Of a DNA stretch of 22,315 nucleotides, positions 14,462 to 22,233 are shown in pieces. Position numbers and translations under genes: made by a program. The stretch covers positions 1-22,315 of the forward strand of contig JBNRML010000006.1 in NCBI GenBank assembly GCA_050309585.1. The letters run 5' to 3'. A model generated the notes under the pieces. The model was not told the origin of the DNA. It worked only from the letters and a program-made list of their open reading frames with translations, and ran no database searches. This DNA is from Bovifimicola sp050309585. Lineage in GTDB: Bacteria; Bacillota; Clostridia; Lachnospirales; Lachnospiraceae. The first letter of the stretch is position 1; each line of letters begins with the position of its first letter.

Positions 14462-15661
14462 ATGAATTACAGAGATAATAAAATAAAATACGCAATTGTT
14501 TTTTTGACGGCGTTTTTGATTATCGTACTTCTTGTCATAGCTGCTACTGATAAAAAAAATGATTCTGATAAGGCAAGTATTTCAAATGGAATGGATGTTG
14601 CCGTATTACATGAAAAGGATAGCTCTGATAAAGTACAGGATAAAGAGGGAAGTGTTTTTGGTACGGTTATTGACCTGGATGAAAAACATAAGAAAATCAT
14701 TATCCAGGATATGCAGAGTCTTGAAAGAGTCACATATAGCTACACAGGTGGAACAAGTGTGTTAAACCGCTATGGTGATGCAATAACTGTCAGCAGGCTT
14801 TATGTAGGTGAAATTGTTAATATTAAATTCGCTGAAAATAAGAAGCTTTCAGAGGTCAGGGTATCAGAGGATGTGTGGGAATATCAGAATGTTACTGGAT
14901 TTTCCGTTCAGAAAGATAAAAAGACGATTACTGTCGGGAGTGAAAAGTACAGCTTTACCGATAATACGCTGGTGGTGTCTGAGGGAAATATTACAACCAT
15001 TGATAAACTGGAAAAAATAGATGTAATTACTCTCAAAGGAAGGGATAAACAATTAGACTCAATAATTGTAACTAAAGGTCACGGATATGTGAGACTTGAC
15101 AGTACAGTGTATTTTGAGGGAGGATATCTGGAAATTGGCCCGAAGATTGTGGAACTGATAACTGAAAATATGGTTTTGCCAGTGCCGGAAGGAAGTTACA
15201 CAATGAGAGTTACAAAGGGAGATACTGTTGGAGAAAAGGAAATAACGGTTTCTCAAAATGAGGAGTTAAGAGTAAATCTTGTTGAGTTCCAATCAGAAGC
15301 AGTGCGTCTGGGAACACTGAGATTTAAAATTCAGCCCGCTGAGGCAGTACTTTATATAGATGGAGTTGTTAAGGATGCAGCAAAAATAATTGATGTCCCT
15401 TATGGAAGTCATAAGGTGGCTGTTAAGGCAGATGGGTATGAAGAGTATAGTCAGACGATATTTGTGGAAGACATATACAAGGAATATGATATTTCTTTGA
15501 TTAAGGGAGATGAGGAAGCGACCTCGGAGAGTCAAAGTCAGACGGAGACCTCTGAGAATCCGACAACTGCTTCTACAAAGGCAACAACAAAGGTTTCGAC
15601 AGAAACAACCACATATGCAACAATTGATTATAACAAACTGGTCGGAGAGCTTTTTGATTAA
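14462..15661 (+). CDS. Membrane-anchored PEGA-domain protein
   Basis: 399 residues. It has one N-terminal transmembrane helix (about residues 9-28, AIVFLTAFLIIVLLVIAAT) preceded by basic residues, so most of the protein should lie outside the membrane. A beta-rich middle region of about 220 residues has repeated short strands (GSVFGTVIDLDEKHKKIII, ITVGSEKYSFTDNTLVV). A PEGA domain sits near residues 282-345 (GTLRFKIQPAEAVLYIDGV through YGSHKVAVKADGYEEYSQTI), followed by a Ser/Thr/Glu-rich low-complexity tail. PEGA domains are surface beta-sandwich modules, often found in cell-wall or sensory proteins. Role unknown. The GGAG site before ATG 14462 is acceptable, and a strong sigma-A promoter precedes it, so it is probably expressed in growing cells. 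Confidence 0.8.
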   Translation: MNYRDNKIKYAIVFLTAFLIIVLLVIAATDKKNDSDKASISNGMDVAVLHEKDSSDKVQDKEGSVFGTVIDLDEKHKKIIIQDMQSLERVTYSYTGGTSVLNRYGDAITVSRLYVGEIVNIKFAENKKLSEVRVSEDVWEYQNVTGFSVQKDKKTITVGSEKYSFTDNTLVVSEGNITTIDKLEKIDVITLKGRDKQLDSIIVTKGHGYVRLDSTVYFEGGYLEIGPKIVELITENMVLPVPEGSYTMRVTKGDTVGEKEITVSQNEELRVNLVEFQSEAVRLGTLRFKIQPAEAVLYIDGVVKDAAKIIDVPYGSHKVAVKADGYEEYSQTIFVEDIYKEYDISLIKGDEEATSESQSQTETSENPTTASTKATTKVSTETTTYATIDYNKLVGELFD

Positions 15662-15681
15662 ATGGGGTAAATTTTTATAAT
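15654..15681 (+). promoter_or_regulatory. Candidate sigma-A promoter for the phosphohexomutase gene
   Basis: TTGATT (15654-15659) and TATAAT (15676-15681) are separated by 16 nt and overlap the stop codon of the PEGA gene. They lie 35 nt before the next start, which has a strong TTAGGAGGT site. The -35 box is only partial. Confidence 0.45.
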
Positions 15682-15715
15682 ATTTATGTAATGGTACAAC
15701 TTAGGAGGTAACGAA

Positions 15716-17449
15716 ATGGATTACAAGAAACTTTATGAAGAGTGGTTGACAAATCCTTGTTTTGATGAAGAGACAAAGGCAGAGCTCAGGGCAATCAGTG
15801 ATGACGAAAAGGAAATCAAAGAGAGATTTTATAAAGAGTTAGAATTTGGTACTGCCGGTCTCAGGGGAATCATTGGTGCAGGTATCAACAGAATGAACGA
15901 ATACACTGTACGTAAGGCTACACAGGGACTTTCAAACTACATTTTAAAAGTTGGAGGCGCAGAAAAGGGTGTTGCAATTGCATATGATTCAAGAAGAATG
16001 TCACCTGAATTTGCCGATATTGCGGCATTGTGTCTGAATGCCAATGGGATTAAGGCATATGTTTTTGAAAGCCTTCGTCCAACTCCTGAATTGTCATTTG
16101 CAGTTAGGGAATTAGGTTGTATAGCGGGTATAAATATTACAGCCAGTCATAACCCACCTGAATATAATGGATACAAGGTGTATTGGGAAGATGGTGCACA
16201 GATAACTCCACCTCATGACAGCGGAATTATGGCAGAAGTTAAGGCTGTGACAGATTTTGCCACACTTAAGAATATGGATAAGGCAGAGGCTGTTGAGAAA
16301 GGTCTTTACAATGTAATAGGTGCGGAAGTTGATGATAAATACATGGAAGCACTTAAGAAACAGGTTAAAAATAAAAAATGTATCGAAGAGGCTCAGAAGG
16401 ATTTAAAGATTGTTTACACACCACTTCACGGTACGGGAAATATTCCGGTCAGAAGAGTGTTAAAGGAGCTTGGATTCGAAAATGTGTATGTTGTAGCTGA
16501 GCAGGAGCTTCCGGATGGAAACTTCCCTACCGTAAGCTATCCAAACCCGGAGGCAGCAGAGGCTTTCGAGCTGGCATTAAAGCTTGCAAAGGAAAAGGAT
16601 GCAGACTTGGTTCTTGCAACTGACCCTGACGCAGACAGACTTGGTGTCTATGTAAAGGATTCAAAGACAGGAGAATATATTACTTTGACAGGAAATATGT
16701 CAGGATGTCTCCTTGCAGATTATGAAATCAGTCAGATTAAGGAGCAGCAGGGTGTTCCGGCTGATGGAGCTCTTATAAAGACAATTGTTACCACAAATAT
16801 GGCTGATGCCATTGCAGAGTATTATGGCGTAAAATTGATTGAGGTTCTTACAGGGTTTAAGTACATTGGTCAGCAGATTTTAGGATTTGAGCAGAAAAAT
16901 GAAGGACAGTATTTATTTGGCTTTGAAGAAAGCTATGGATGTCTTATTGGAACACATGCAAGGGATAAGGATGCAATCGTGGCTACAATGGCTCTTTGTG
17001 AGGCAGCTGCTTATTACAAAACAAAGAATATGACATTGTGGGATGCGATGATTCAGATGTATGAAAGATATGGATACTATAAAGACGGAATTAAGTCAAT
17101 TACCATGAAGGGAATTGAGGGATTGGCAAAAATCCAGGAAATTCTTGAAACCCTCAGAAATAATACACCTGAAAAATTTGGTAAATACAAAGTGCTTTCA
17201 GCAAGGGATTACAAAACCGGAAAAATCAAGAACCTTGCAACAGGTGAGGAGACAGATACAGGTCTTCCAGCATCAAATGTTTTATATTATGACCTGGAAG
17301 ACGATGCGTGGTTATGTGTGAGACCTTCGGGAACAGAGCCAAAGGTCAAATTTTACTATGGAGTTAAGGGTTCATCACTTGAAGATGCTGATGCATTGTC
17401 AGAAGAACTTGGAAAAGAAGTGGTAGATATGATTAACGAAATGGTTTAA
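15716..17449 (+). CDS. Phospho-sugar mutase (phosphoglucomutase/phosphomannomutase)
   Basis: 577 residues, alpha-D-phosphohexomutase superfamily, resembling the long PgcA-type phosphoglucomutases of Firmicutes. The active-site serine is S144 in ITASHNPPEYNGYKVYW. The metal loop is DPDADR (D303, D305, D307). Sugar-binding and phosphate-binding segments are GFEESYGCLIG and the C-terminal RPSGTEPKVKFYYGV. It interconverts hexose 1- and 6-phosphates and so supplies glucose 1-phosphate for glycogen, wall or capsule sugars. Glucose versus mannose specificity cannot be fixed from motifs alone. ATG 15716 follows TTAGGAGGT at 8 nt, one of the strongest ribosome binding sites in the window, in line with high expression. 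The PH-domain gene follows after 29 nt. Confidence 0.92.
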   Translation: MDYKKLYEEWLTNPCFDEETKAELRAISDDEKEIKERFYKELEFGTAGLRGIIGAGINRMNEYTVRKATQGLSNYILKVGGAEKGVAIAYDSRRMSPEFADIAALCLNANGIKAYVFESLRPTPELSFAVRELGCIAGINITASHNPPEYNGYKVYWEDGAQITPPHDSGIMAEVKAVTDFATLKNMDKAEAVEKGLYNVIGAEVDDKYMEALKKQVKNKKCIEEAQKDLKIVYTPLHGTGNIPVRRVLKELGFENVYVVAEQELPDGNFPTVSYPNPEAAEAFELALKLAKEKDADLVLATDPDADRLGVYVKDSKTGEYITLTGNMSGCLLADYEISQIKEQQGVPADGALIKTIVTTNMADAIAEYYGVKLIEVLTGFKYIGQQILGFEQKNEGQYLFGFEESYGCLIGTHARDKDAIVATMALCEAAAYYKTKNMTLWDAMIQMYERYGYYKDGIKSITMKGIEGLAKIQEILETLRNNTPEKFGKYKVLSARDYKTGKIKNLATGEETDTGLPASNVLYYDLEDDAWLCVRPSGTEPKVKFYYGVKGSSLEDADALSEELGKEVVDMINEMV

Positions 17450-17478
17450 TCGATATTTGCTGCGGAATGGAGGTAAGT

Positions 17479-17865
17479 ATGGCGGAGTCAAAACTTGTAT
17501 GGCAGGATAGAAAGAGAACAATTTTCGGGTTGCCGTGGACATTTACAAAGTACAAATTATATGAGGACAGACTGATTATCTGTACAGGTTTTTTGAACAA
17601 AAAAGAAGAAGAAATAAGGTTATACAGAATTATGGATAACACCCTGGAAAAACCGTTAGGACAGAGAATTTTTGGTTTGGGTTCAATTAGGGTAAATTCT
17701 GCAGATAAGTCAACTCCTGTATTTTACCTTTCAAAGATTAAAAAACCTGATACCGTAAGAAATACATTTTCTGATCTGGTTGAAAAGGAGAGAAACAAAA
17801 AGAGAGTTTCTGCCCGTGAATTTATGTCTGATTTTGATGATGACGATGATGACGATGATAACTAA
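17479..17865 (+). CDS. Bacterial PH-domain (YdbS-like) protein with poly-Asp tail
   Basis: 128 residues. The core WQDRKRTIFGLPWTFTKYKL, RLIICTGFLNKKEEEIRLYR and LGQRIFGLGSIRV looks like the bacterial PH domain (bPH_2/YdbS-like) found in short cytoplasmic Firmicutes proteins. There are no transmembrane helices. The C terminus ends DFDDDDDDDDN, a tract of eight Asp codons encoded by GAT/GAC repeats. In this family the fold probably mediates protein interaction, and no enzyme activity is expected. ATG 17479 is the start, 6 nt after GGAGG. The in-frame ATG at 17467 overlaps the ribosome binding site. It follows the phosphohexomutase gene by 29 nt and ends just before a terminator. Confidence 0.75.
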   Translation: MAESKLVWQDRKRTIFGLPWTFTKYKLYEDRLIICTGFLNKKEEEIRLYRIMDNTLEKPLGQRIFGLGSIRVNSADKSTPVFYLSKIKKPDTVRNTFSDLVEKERNKKRVSAREFMSDFDDDDDDDDN

Positions 17866-17886
17866 ATCATCTTATTAAGGTTACTT

Positions 17887-17923
17887 AAAAATAGATTTAT
17901 CATATTATGGTAAATCTATTTTT
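17887..17923 (+). terminator. Intrinsic terminator after the PH-domain gene
   Basis: AAATAGATTTA pairs with TAAATCTATTT (17887-17899 with 17911-17923, 13 bp including the flanking A/T pairs), with an 11-nt loop. The 3' arm ends in a T-rich tract. Confidence 0.8.
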
Positions 17924-17955
17924 GTGTATAAATTTGCTTTGAAATGGAGGTAAAT

Positions 17956-18387
17956 ATGAATTCACGTGTGACATTAAAGGACGCAGTTTCAATGATACTA
18001 ATTGTTGTGTCATTTGTGGCAACTGCAGTCATGATAAAAAATGAAGACTATGAATATGCCCTTATTGCACTGACATTTGCTGCTTTTTGCGTAATGATTG
18101 GATTTATTGTGCTAATAGTTGAGGATGGTGACAAAATTCTTGATTTGAGTAATCCGAATTTGAGAAATCCGAGAAAGAGTAATTCAGGAAAAAGGGTGCA
18201 GTATATTTCAAGGCTCACACCTGACATGATGGGTAAAAAGAAAACAAAGACATCGAAAACAAAATCGAAGTATGGAAACAGTGATTTCTATATGGAGGGT
18301 CTGGAAAATGATTTTTATGAGTCTGTTGGAAACATGAAGGTTTATAAACGTGGCGAAGAAATAGAATACCACAATGATGACGACTAA
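17956..18387 (+). CDS. Small two-helix membrane protein, unknown function
   Basis: 143 residues. Two hydrophobic segments (about residues 11-25 and 33-55, separated by NEDYEYA) form a likely hairpin in the membrane. A long hydrophilic C-terminal region follows, basic in the middle (GKKKTKTSKTKSKYG) and acidic at the end. By positive-inside reasoning the tail is cytoplasmic. I recognise no family. ATG 17956 has GGAGG 6 nt upstream; the in-frame ATG 17944 lies in the ribosome binding site. It lies between the PH-domain gene's terminator and an SH3-domain gene 23 nt downstream, with which it is probably co-transcribed. Confidence 0.7.
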   Translation: MNSRVTLKDAVSMILIVVSFVATAVMIKNEDYEYALIALTFAAFCVMIGFIVLIVEDGDKILDLSNPNLRNPRKSNSGKRVQYISRLTPDMMGKKKTKTSKTKSKYGNSDFYMEGLENDFYESVGNMKVYKRGEEIEYHNDDD

Positions 18388-18410
18388 TATATAAAGGGAA
18401 GGATTAAAAG

Positions 18411-18968
18411 ATGAGTAAAAAGAGTTTTATTATTACTGCGTTGCTGATAAATCTAACAATTTGTATTACTTTGTCTGTTGTGGTGTTGACTGATAAAAAG
18501 GACAATAAGGCAGGAAATAATGCAAATTATGAAAATAATGAGCAAAGTGAAATTGAAAAGGACAGTAATCAGGAGATTCAGGAAGAGTTACATAATAGTG
18601 AAGTGAAGGTCTTTGATGATAACAATATGGATGAAATAGGGGAAAGTCCGGTGCAGACAAATGACAAGTTGCCGGAAAGTGAGACAACCACTGAGGAGGA
18701 AAAGCAGGTCTCGGTGGAAGCGACGCAACCTACTACCGTTAACAGGAATCAGGAGGATGAAACTACGGAGAGTGGAAGTACCGCATATGTTGTTCAGAGT
18801 AAACGTATCAGGACAGATAAGAGTACCAGTTCAGATACGCTTGGTTATACTACTGTCGGAGCTACATACAGAATTGAACCTTCAAAATCGGATGCAAATT
18901 GGGTGGCAATTTATCTTGATGAAAATACATTGGCATATGTGGCAAGTAATAGTGTGGTAATTAATTGA
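18411..18968 (+). CDS. Membrane-anchored SH3-like (SH3b) domain protein
   Basis: 185 residues. An N-terminal helix (about residues 5-26, SFIITALLINLTICITLSVVV) is preceded by lysines and acts as a signal anchor. A low-complexity Asn/Glu/Thr-rich linker of about 95 residues follows, then a C-terminal SH3b-like domain (AYVVQSKRIRTDKSTSSDTLGYT to LAYVASNSVVIN). The WVAIYLDENTLAYV end is characteristic of bacterial SH3 domains that bind cell-wall peptides. The most likely place is the outer face of the membrane, against peptidoglycan. No catalytic domain is attached. The start ATG has GGAAGGA 6 nt upstream. It lies 23 nt after the two-helix membrane protein gene. Confidence 0.78.
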   Translation: MSKKSFIITALLINLTICITLSVVVLTDKKDNKAGNNANYENNEQSEIEKDSNQEIQEELHNSEVKVFDDNNMDEIGESPVQTNDKLPESETTTEEEKQVSVEATQPTTVNRNQEDETTESGSTAYVVQSKRIRTDKSTSSDTLGYTTVGATYRIEPSKSDANWVAIYLDENTLAYVASNSVVIN

Positions 18969-18977
18969 GACATTAAG

Positions 18978-19006
18978 TAATAACTTTCAGGTCAATGGCA
19001 TAGTAT
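18978..19006 (+). promoter_or_regulatory. Candidate sigma-E-like promoter for the SipL-like gene
   Basis: TAATAA (18978-18983) and CATAGTAT (18999-19006) are separated by 15 nt, about 73 nt before the gene. The -10 agrees with the sigma-E consensus at most positions (G where A/C/T is preferred). SipL in C. difficile is sigma-E controlled, so the place is right, but the match is imperfect. Confidence 0.3.
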
Positions 19007-19079
19007 AGTAAAAGATAAAAAATTGAATGTAGATAAGCATCAGGATTTATTTATCTGAATTAATGAGGAGGGGATATAT

Positions 19080-20627
19080 TTGTCATTGATAAAGAAAAAT
19101 GTACACATGAATCGATTAAAAGGAAAGGTAGTAAACCAGATTACGCTGGATGATGATATTATTGTTCCAGATAAGCTGCCGGATATAGGAAATAAAATTA
19201 CAGAACACGGCTGTGTTGTGGTTGACAGTGTAAAAATATCAAACAACAAGATTTCCGTTGAGGGAAATCTGAAGTTTAAGCTTATGTACAGGGCAGAAAG
19301 TCCTGAGTTTGAAATTCACAGACTCGAGGGAATGATTCCTTTTAGTGAAATTGTAAATATGGAGGGAATCGAAGAGGGGGATGCCATATCTGTCGATATG
19401 CAGACAGATGATTTAAACATTACCGTTATTAATTCAAGGAAAATAAGTGTTAAGGCTATTCTCACTGTGACGGCAATGGCAGAGAATATATGTGATGAGG
19501 AATTTGTTGTGGACGTAGAGGATGAGGATGTCCAATACATAAAAGAACGTATTGAACTGGCTCAGATTGCCATGAGGAAAAAGGATTTAATCAGGGTCAA
19601 GGAGGAAATAGATTTAGATACAAAAAAATCAAACATAAACGAAATAATCTGGAGTTCAACTAAGCTATCTAGTCAGAATGTGAGAAACATGGAAGATAAA
19701 ATATCCATATCAGGCGAACTTCAGATTTTTGTTTTGTATACAGCGGATGAAGGGCCGTTGCAGTGGATGGAATCAACGGTTCCCTTCAGCGGAGTTATTG
19801 AAATGCCCGGATGCAGTGAAGAACTGGTGCCGAACATTGAAGTAAAGCTTGGGAACTATGATATTGAAGCAAAGCCGGATTACGATGGAGAAATGAGGGT
19901 TTTCCAGCTTGATGCAATTATAAATATTTCAATAAAGCTTTATGAGGAGCAAAGCTTTGAGATTGTAAAGGATATGTATTCTCCAAGAGTAGACATAAAA
20001 CAAAACACAAAGAAAACCAAGTATGAACATCTGATTATGAAAAATATTGCCAAGTGCAAGGTTAACGAAAAAGTCAAAGTGGGAAATGCAGACAATCATA
20101 TTATGCAGATATGCAGTTCTACAGACGAGGTTAAAATAGATGATGTGACAATAATGGAAGACGGAATAATGGTGGAGGGTGCCGTTGTTGTAACTGTTTT
20201 ATACATCTGCTCTGATGATTCAAATCCAATGGCCTGTGTAAAGAAAAACATTCCTTTTACATACAAAATAGACGTTACAGGAGTTAACGAGGAGAGTGTA
20301 TATAACATCAGGTCTGTTGCTGATCAGGTTCAGGCAAATATGTCAGGAACCGATGAAATAGAAATAAAATGTGTTATTATGCTGGACTGCATTGTGTTTG
20401 ATAAGATAGAAAAAGAGATTCTGACCGGAGTGACTGAGGAAGAATATGATATGGAATTAATAAGTAAAATGCCGGGGATTGTGGGGTATGTGGTGAAAAA
20501 AGATGACAGTTTGTGGAGTATTGCAAAAAAATATTACACTACTGTGGATAGCATAAGAAAAGTTAATCAGCTTAAAGGTGATGAAATAAAAGCGGGGGAT
20601 ATGCTTTTGGTGGTTAAAAAGGTGTAA
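19080..20627 (+). CDS. SipL-like spore morphogenesis protein (SPOCS/DUF3794 domains plus LysM)
   Basis: 515 residues. Three SPOCS (DUF3794) repeats fill the first 450 residues, each with strands such as VEGNLKFKLMYRAE, ISGELQIFVLYTADEG and VEGAVVVTVLYICSDD followed by a conserved VPFSGVIEM- or IPFTYKIDV-like turn. A LysM domain closes the protein (about residues 470-513, GYVVKKDDSLWSIAKKYYTT). In Clostridioides the equivalent protein, SipL, binds SpoIVA and is needed for coat assembly around the forespore, and the LysM domain is central to that. This supports a spore-forming host. The start is a TTG at 19080, 6 nt after a very strong GGAGGGG site; the nearest downstream ATG would remove nine residues. 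A strong bidirectional terminator follows. Confidence 0.87.
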   Translation: MSLIKKNVHMNRLKGKVVNQITLDDDIIVPDKLPDIGNKITEHGCVVVDSVKISNNKISVEGNLKFKLMYRAESPEFEIHRLEGMIPFSEIVNMEGIEEGDAISVDMQTDDLNITVINSRKISVKAILTVTAMAENICDEEFVVDVEDEDVQYIKERIELAQIAMRKKDLIRVKEEIDLDTKKSNINEIIWSSTKLSSQNVRNMEDKISISGELQIFVLYTADEGPLQWMESTVPFSGVIEMPGCSEELVPNIEVKLGNYDIEAKPDYDGEMRVFQLDAIINISIKLYEEQSFEIVKDMYSPRVDIKQNTKKTKYEHLIMKNIAKCKVNEKVKVGNADNHIMQICSSTDEVKIDDVTIMEDGIMVEGAVVVTVLYICSDDSNPMACVKKNIPFTYKIDVTGVNEESVYNIRSVADQVQANMSGTDEIEIKCVIMLDCIVFDKIEKEILTGVTEEEYDMELISKMPGIVGYVVKKDDSLWSIAKKYYTTVDSIRKVNQLKGDEIKAGDMLLVVKKV

Positions 20628-20638
20628 TCCTGAGTGAG

Positions 20639-20687
20639 AAATAAAGTGTGTAAGTTACCGGTAACAAAAACTTACGCACTTTATTTT
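20639..20687. terminator. Bidirectional intrinsic terminator after the SipL-like gene
   Basis: An 18-bp stem with one wobble pair: 20639-20656 with 20669-20686. The 12-nt loop starts ACCGG. A-rich and T-rich tracts flank both arms, so it can stop transcription both from the SipL-like gene and from the minus-strand remnant at 20710-20975. GTTACC/GGTAAC inside the stem and loop also forms a perfect 12-nt palindrome, an alternative pairing. Confidence 0.88.
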
Positions 20688-20709
20688 ACATTCTCCAAGC
20701 TCTATGGAT

Positions 20710-20975
20710 TTATTTTAGTGCTTTATTATATTCCTCTTCAGTAACCCAACTTTAAGAATATAGCTTTTATCAGTTCCTGTAGCTATCATATTACTTATAA
20801 TCTTTAAACGATCTTCGGCAGCTTTTGTTTCGGCTTCAAGTTTGCCTTCAAGTTTGACCTCTTCTTTTAAGGTTCTTTCATGTAATTCCTCATTATATTC
20901 AGTTATACACACATCAATCACCTCCGCACGGTGTTTTTCTAAAAATTCAGACAAAACACCCTTTATTGAAATCAT
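20710..20975 (-). pseudogene. Remnant of Rpn-type PD-(D/E)XK nuclease (transposase-like), C-terminal tail
   Basis: The minus-strand frame from 20975 encodes GVLSEFLEKHRAEVIDVCIT, EYNEELHERTLKEE and a coiled KLEGKLEAETKAAED stretch, the C-terminal region of Rpn/PD-(D/E)XK nuclease family proteins often annotated as transposases. The N-terminal nuclease domain is absent, and the codon before the ATG is an in-frame stop. The last residues are also frameshifted: the frame reads KVGLLKRNIIKH, while one frame over the DNA gives VTEEEYNKALK and a stop at 20710-20712, the normal ending of the family. The gene is therefore truncated at one end and shifted at the other. Its tail points toward the SipL-like gene across the bidirectional terminator. 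Confidence 0.65.
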
Positions 20976-21052
20976 TTATTTTCATCGTTTTTTGATGTTT
21001 TTGAATAGATTTTGTACCATTTTCACCTTGAAATTTAATACTTATCCATCGT

Positions 21053-22233
21053 CATTTTTACCATAAGCAGTTTACTTGCAATTCGCTTATTTCCTTAGCC
21101 TTTGCTATAATTATGGTATAGAAATCAAGGAAAGAAGGTGGTCTGCATGCCAGTTAATATTACAGTTGAATTGGTTCAGCAATTGATGGAGCAAAATGCT
21201 TCATTACTAAAACAGAATGAACAACTTACAGCAACCGTAAGGGAACTTAACAGACCATCAAGGAACTTAAGGAGCAACTTAATAAAAACTCCAAGAACAG
21301 TTCAAAGCCACCTTCAAGCGATGGACTTAAGAAGCCACCAGTAAATAAGGAGCGTAGTCTACGCCAGAAGTCTGGCAGGAAGCAAGGGGCTCAGAATGGG
21401 CATGATGGAGTATGTCTTTCCGTCATCTCTGAACCAGATATCATAGAGCCACATATGAACTCTGATTGTCTGAACTGTCCTTATCATGATAGTTGTCTTG
21501 ATAAAGCATGTATCAAAGAGACTCGCCATGAAATCGATGCTGAAGTGCTTGTAAATGTCACAGCACATCAACTTATTGTGGTAAGCAATTGCCCTCTTCA
21601 TAACTGTCAGAAGGCAGGCTTTTTTCCTTCTGATATCAAAGCAACTGTACAGTATGGTAAAAACTTACAGTCAATGGTTATAGCTTTTAATACTGTTGGT
21701 GCAGTAAGTGTTAATCGTACTCATGAAATACTTAGCAGTGTATTCAACATCCCACTATCTCACTTGCATAAGTTTGATAAAGAGTATGATGAAATCATCA
21801 AAACCGCATATGAAGAAAATCCTCTTCCGGAAGAAACCACAAAAAAAACGTGGTCGCAAGAAAAAGAGCAAGGTATTAAATTTAATCAGCAGACTAGAGA
21901 ATTACAAGGCATCAGTCTGCCTATTTATAAATAACCTCTGTGTACCTTTCGATAACAACCAGGCTGAACGAGATTTAAGAATGATTAAAGTAAAAACCAA
22001 AGTCTCAGGTTGCTTTCGAAGTGAAGAAGGCGCACAGGAGTATCTAACAATTATGAGTTATATTGGAACCGCCCATAAGCATGGAATCAATGCATTTACA
22101 GCTATAAAAGAAGCGTTAAATGGAAATGCAGATATTATCTTTGCTTAGTAGATTCTGAATAGTTACTACATTTTTATAAAAAAATGGTAATTTCATACCA
22201 AAAAACAGATAAAAATGTCTGTTGGTAAAAGTG
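21053..22233 (+). mobile_element. Degraded IS66-family insertion sequence
   Basis: The transposase remnant (21147-22148) is flanked by candidate imperfect inverted repeats: CATTTTTACCATAAG at 21053-21067 and the reverse complement of 22219-22233 (CACTTTTACCAACAG), 12 of 15 matching. Only the large transposase is present; the small accessory genes tnpA and tnpB common in IS66 are missing. The boundaries are tentative because the repeats are short. No target-site duplication was identified with confidence. Confidence 0.5.
21147..22148 (+). pseudogene. IS66-family transposase, broken by two frameshifts and an internal deletion
   Basis: The reading frame must be assembled from pieces. The N-terminal coiled segment (MPVNITVELVQQLMEQN...ELN) runs in one frame to about 21253. 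A -1 shift at AACAGACC (an expected C missing) moves the frame, after which IKELKEQLNKNSKNSSKPPS and the cysteine-rich CLNCPYHDSC region continue. At about 21757 the sequence jumps from HEILSSVFNIPLS to HLHKFDKEYDEI, skipping most of the catalytic core of roughly 100 residues or more. A run of eight A at 21841-21848 (seven would keep frame) adds a +1 shift. The C-terminal part RGRKKKSKVLNL, FDNNQAERDLRMIKVKTKVS and GCFRSEEGAQ ends at TAG 22146-22148. AAGAAGGTGG lies before ATG 21147. It cannot encode a working transposase. Confidence 0.85.

Noticed and set aside
17839..17862. GAT/GAC repeat as a tandem-repeat or CRISPR-like feature
   Set aside because: It simply encodes the poly-Asp tail of the PH-domain protein. 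No CRISPR repeats with spacers were seen anywhere in the window.
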